NCBI GenBank assembly: GCA_021737205.1
Contig: JAIPEK010000097.1
Location: 1 to 7,956, forward strand
DNA from: Desulfarculaceae bacterium
GTDB lineage: Bacteria > Desulfobacterota > Desulfobacteria > Desulfobacterales > Desulfobacteraceae
Length of the DNA stretch: 7,956 nucleotides
Direction: 5' to 3'
The notes below the pieces were generated by a model. That model saw only the letters and a program-made list of their open reading frames with translations, had not been told where the DNA came from and did not search any database. The number at the start of each line of letters is the position of its first letter. Position 1 is the stretch's first letter. This document shows, piece by piece, positions 6,653 through 7,956 of the stretch. Both the position numbers and the translations under genes were made by a program.

Positions 6653-7122
6653 ACTGCCTCCCCGGCCCCGATGTTTTCACCGGGTTTTTCAAGAATTTTT
6701 CCGGGGGAGAGAATCAGGAAAAGTTCGCTGTCCAGCCGCACCACCCCCTCCACATACCGGGACATCTCTCCGGACATATTCACCGGCGGCGTGTCAATGG
6801 CTGAATCCTCAATATCCATGACATCCCCTATTTCATCGGCCAGCAATCCCGCATTCTCGTGCTTGAATACAATATTATGGGTATCCGGACCGATGGTCCG
6901 CCCGGGAAAACCCAGCCTTACTGCAATATCGAAAATGGTGACGATCTGTCCGCGCAGATTCACAAGCCCCCGTATATAATCCGAAGTCTGCTGGACAGGT
7001 GTAATGTCGAGCAATTGGTTGATTTCCCTGACGTGTCGGATATCGATTCCAAAAAGAAAGTTCTCGATCCTGAAGGATATGAATTGCTTTACAAGATCTT
7101 CCTCTGCGGTTGGTTGATCCAT
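6649..7122 (-). CDS. cheW: CheW adaptor protein
   Basis: This 157-residue protein is a single CheW domain, close to the 167 residues of E. coli CheW. It links receptor tips to the CheA P5 domain in the signalling array. The sequence shows the expected order: QFISFRIENFLFGIDI (13-28), VREI (31-34), the signature GLVNLRGQIVTIFDI (52-66) with R57 matching the receptor- and CheA-coupling Arg62 of E. coli, LLADEIGDVMDI (93-104) and a last strand near SRYVEGVVRLDSELFLIL (121-138). The ATG at 7122 lies 20 bases after the receptor stop; its ribosome site is modest (GGAG, 10 bases upstream). The 3' end overlaps cheA by 4 bases, which favours matched production of the two partners. A short tail (about 145-157) follows the fold. 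Confidence 0.95.
   Translation of the reverse strand: MDQPTAEEDLVKQFISFRIENFLFGIDIRHVREINQLLDITPVQQTSDYIRGLVNLRGQIVTIFDIAVRLGFPGRTIGPDTHNIVFKHENAGLLADEIGDVMDIEDSAIDTPPVNMSGEMSRYVEGVVRLDSELFLILSPGKILEKPGENIGAGEAV
6657..6663 (-). promoter_or_regulatory. Ribosome binding site of cheA, inside the end of cheW
   Basis: GGGGAGG on the minus strand ends 4 bases before the cheA ATG at 6652 and is built from the last codons of cheW. Together with the ATGA stop/start overlap it supports coupled translation and the chosen start. Met6 has no comparable site. Confidence 0.7.
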
Positions 7123-7142
7123 AATTTCTTGACTCCGGTTTG

Positions 7143-7956
7143 TCAGATTTTAAAATTCTCCATGTGGGATTTGAGTTCCGCCGCCATTCGGGCCATTTTC
7201 TCCGCCCGTTTATGCTGGGAGTCTGAGGCCTTCGTGGCCTCTTCCACAAGTTCGGCAAGGCTTGTGATATTCCCGGCCACATCCTCGGTGCCGGTGGAGG
7301 CTTTTGCCACATCCTCGGCAATGAGTTTCACCGTGTTGGTCACCTCCTGAAGGCTCGTGGAGACATCCGCCTCCACCGAAGCCATCTTGTCCATACTCTT
7401 GGCCACCTCGTCCGTCCAGGTCGCAGCCTCGTTCACGTTCTTGGCAACCGAGTCAGCGGATTCGGCGGATTCGGATACGTTTCTGGACATTTCATCAGCC
7501 GTGGCTGTCTGCTCCTCCACTGAAGATGCAATGGAACTTATGGAGGTGTCGATGTCGGTCACTACGCTGGTGATACCCTCAATGGCCTGAATGGCGCTGT
7601 TGGTATTCTCCTGCATATCCTCCACCTTGCGACGGATATTTTCAGTGGCCCCGGAGGTCTGCTTGGCCAGCTCCTTGACCTCGTTGGCCACAACAGCGAA
7701 CCCTTTGCCCGCCTCTCCGGCACCGGCCGCCTCAATGGCTGCATTAAGCGCCAGAAGGTTGGTCTGGCTGGCGATAGTGTTGATCAGCTCCACAACCCCC
7801 CCGATCTCTCCGGCGGACTGACCCAGATTGTTCACAATCTCGGATGTCCGGGAGGCGTCACCGGCGGCCCGGCTGGTCATGGCTGCGCAGTCCTGGGTGC
7901 TTTTTGACACTTCACTGTAGCTTGCGTGCATCTGCTCCATGGCCGCGGACACGGAA
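7143..7956 (-). CDS. Methyl-accepting chemotaxis protein, partial (signalling domain; N-terminus beyond right edge)
   Basis: The frame is open to base 7956, so only the last 270 or so residues are seen; the GTG at 7952 is internal, not a start. Sensor, membrane segments and any HAMP domain lie outside the window. Counting from that GTG, the first about 50 residues are the end of the descending helix. The hairpin tip is at 56-85 (IASQTNLLALNAAIEAAGAGEAGKGF), and the ascending helix follows. A methylation-like motif SSVEEQTATADEM is at 143-155. The ascending arm continues for about 190 residues with no proline and ends MENFKI, with no CheR/CheB tether. At the tip, Gly77 replaces the Arg found in most receptors (Tsr R388, a trimer contact). 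It is the first visible gene of the operon, 20 bases before cheW, and so the likely main partner of this CheW/CheA pair. Confidence 0.93.
   Translation of the reverse strand, partial: SVSAAMEQMHASYSEVSKSTQDCAAMTSRAAGDASRTSEIVNNLGQSAGEIGGVVELINTIASQTNLLALNAAIEAAGAGEAGKGFAVVANEVKELAKQTSGATENIRRKVEDMQENTNSAIQAIEGITSVVTDIDTSISSIASSVEEQTATADEMSRNVSESAESADSVAKNVNEAATWTDEVAKSMDKMASVEADVSTSLQEVTNTVKLIAEDVAKASTGTEDVAGNITSLAELVEEATKASDSQHKRAEKMARMAAELKSHMENFKI

Noticed and set aside
7143..7952. Complete receptor-like gene starting at the GTG at 7952
   Set aside because: The GTG is inside a conserved MCP helix, the frame stays open to the window edge and no ribosome site can be seen, so the gene is partial.

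Overview
The window holds one chemotaxis-type signalling cluster, all on the minus strand. It reads right to left: receptor (MCP, cut by the right edge) - cheW - cheA - cheY - a second full-length receptor (MCP). After a 184-base gap comes the 5' part of a MEDS-PAS sensory gene, cut by the left edge. Base composition is moderately GC-rich. The style of the proteins resembles sulfate-reducing Desulfobacterota (Desulfobacterales-type): receptors with 'GAxQVASASGQVSSSSQ...EETSSSLEEM' adaptor regions, CZB-type sensory regions and a CheA with tandem CheW-like domains. This placement is by recognition only; no phylogenetic marker gene is present.

Layout (minus strand, in transcription order). 7956-7143: signalling domain of a receptor whose N-terminus lies outside the window. 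7122-6649: CheW adaptor. 6652-3980: CheA histidine kinase, 890 residues, with a second CheW-like domain at its C-terminus. 3983-3597: single-domain CheY. 3581-1194: a 795-residue transmembrane receptor whose predicted periplasmic part carries three tandem zinc-binding CZB domains, followed by three 36-residue helical repeats. cheW/cheA and cheA/cheY each overlap by 4 bases (ATGA), and the other gaps are 15-20 bases, so these five genes look like one operon. 1193-1010: non-coding, with two inverted repeats and a weak candidate promoter. 1009-1: MEDS-PAS protein, at least 336 residues.

How it probably works: the two receptors feed CheW and CheA, and CheA phosphorylates CheY at Asp59. The triple-CZB receptor is the likely special input, sensing zinc or a thiol-reactive oxidant through three Cys/His sites; those three cysteines are the only ones in the protein. 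No cheR, cheB, cheC, cheD or cheZ is in the window, so adaptation enzymes must be encoded beyond it or shared. The MEDS-PAS gene may be a separate transcription unit with a related sensory role. The long plus-strand open frames are antisense shadows of these genes.
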